This document shows positions 4,748 to 5,394 of a DNA stretch of 5,394 nucleotides, one piece after another. The first letter of the stretch is position 1, and each line of letters starts with the position of its first letter. Origin of the DNA: Collimonas sp. UBA1456 (GTDB lineage Bacteria; Pseudomonadota; Gammaproteobacteria; Burkholderiales; Burkholderiaceae_D); the NCBI GenBank assembly GCA_002325825.1, contig DCSW01000003.1, positions 1-5,394 on the forward strand, in the 5' to 3' direction. The position numbers were made by a program, and so were the translations under genes. Under the pieces are notes generated by a model. That model was not told the DNA's origin. It worked only from the letters and a program-made list of their open reading frames with translations, and searched no databases.

Positions 4748-5394
4748 GCGTAGTGATTTAAAAAGTATTCTGATTATCGGTGCCGGCCCGATCATCATCG
4801 GTCAGGCTTGCGAGTTCGACTATTCCGGCGCCCAGGCCTGTAAGGCCCTGCGCGTAGAGGGTTACAAGGTCATTCTGGTGAACAGCAATCCTGCAACCAT
4901 CATGACCGACCCGGAGATGGCCGATGTGACGTACATCGAGCCGATCACCTGGCAAGCAGTTGAGCGCATCATAGCTAAGGAAAAGCCGGATGCGATCCTG
5001 CCGACTATGGGAGGCCAGACTGCGCTGAACTGCGCGCTGGATCTGCATCGTCACGGCATCCTGGAAAAATACAAGGTCGAGCTGATCGGCGCATCGCCGG
5101 AAGCCATCGACAAGGCCGAAGACCGCTCCAAGTTCAAGGCCGCAATGACCAAGATCGGTCTTGGTTCTGCGCGTTCCGGCGTGGCCCATACAATGGATGA
5201 ATCGTGGAGCGTGCAGAAGGAACTCGGCTTCCCGGTGATCATCCGTCCTTCGTTTACGATGGGCGGCACCGGTGGCGGCATTGCTTACAACGCAGAGGAA
5301 TTTGAAACTATCTGCAAGCGCGGCTTGGAAGCCGCGCCGACCAAGGAACTGCTGATTGAAGAATCACTGATCGGCTGGAAAGAGTATGAGATGG
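4740..5394 (+). CDS. carB: Carbamoyl phosphate synthetase, large subunit (5' part)
   Basis: CarB uses two ATP to turn bicarbonate and ammonia into carbamoyl phosphate; the full protein is about 1,070-1,080 residues. Only the first 218 codons are present because the window ends. They match the family closely: MPKRSDLKSI, then the GAGPIIIGQACEFDYSGAQA block (14-33), VNSNPATIMTDPEMAD (47-62), PTMGGQTALN (88-97) and AIDKAEDR (122-129). The first ATP-grasp domain (carboxyphosphate synthesis) is under way with IIRPSFTMGGTGGG (167-180) and ELLIEESLIGWKEYEM (203-218). Residues known in E. coli CarB to contact ATP or phosphate, namely Arg129, Arg169, Gly175, Gly176, Glu208 and Glu215, are at the same positions. 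The ATG overlaps the last 8 nt of carA and has GGAG ten bases before it. The frame is open to the edge with no defects. Confidence 0.98.
   Translation, partial: MPKRSDLKSILIIGAGPIIIGQACEFDYSGAQACKALRVEGYKVILVNSNPATIMTDPEMADVTYIEPITWQAVERIIAKEKPDAILPTMGGQTALNCALDLHRHGILEKYKVELIGASPEAIDKAEDRSKFKAAMTKIGLGSARSGVAHTMDESWSVQKELGFPVIIRPSFTMGGTGGGIAYNAEEFETICKRGLEAAPTKELLIEESLIGWKEYEM

Noticed and set aside
4127..4798. Minus-strand open frame of 223 codons inside carA
   Set aside because: It is antisense to the strongly conserved glutaminase domain of carA and to the start of carB; no family resemblance was seen.

Overview
The window looks like chromosomal DNA from a betaproteobacterium, most likely Burkholderiales and perhaps Oxalobacteraceae. 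This rests on the protein character of L17, CarA and CarB, the moderate G+C content, and housekeeping genes mixed with envelope genes; the family-level placement is inference. It holds four intact or nearly intact genes (rplQ, a patatin-like lipoprotein gene, a C40 peptidase gene, carA), the 5' part of carB, and one decayed gene that simple ORF finding misses.

Layout. Positions 1-246 lie upstream of rplQ. They show no recognisable tail of rpoA, the usual upstream neighbour, but contain a 9-bp inverted repeat and, nearer rplQ, a small hairpin and a good Shine-Dalgarno. rplQ (247-642, +) is followed by an unusually long, nearly perfect 26-bp hairpin that includes a terminator-like core. A patatin-like phospholipase with a lipoprotein signal (842-1780, +) has its own probable promoter and a GC-rich leader with three CGGCCG copies. 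It converges on a secreted NlpC/P60 (C40) peptidase gene (1903-2466, -), which is read from a clear promoter at 2503-2531. The 1.1 kb between that gene and carA is not empty: 2657-3070 carries the remains of a GlcG/HbpS (heme-binding/heme-degrading-like, Pfam PF03928) gene, broken by one nonsense codon and at least two frameshifts. Further right come short repeats of unknown meaning, a strong sigma-70 promoter (TTGCGA-17-TATAAT), a leader of about 148 nt with two small hairpins, and then carA (3569-4747, +). carA is best started at a TTG codon and overlaps carB (4740 to the window edge, +) by 8 nt.

How it works together. carA and carB form one operon for carbamoyl phosphate synthetase, which feeds pyrimidine and arginine synthesis. 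The patatin and C40 proteins both carry export signals and are likely to act on lipid and on peptidoglycan in the envelope, but they are transcribed separately and convergently, so no joint function is implied. I see no novel multi-gene system here. The best leads are the GlcG/HbpS pseudogene, the sequence between the expected rpoA position and rplQ, the long rplQ hairpin, and the structured carA leader with its TTG start.
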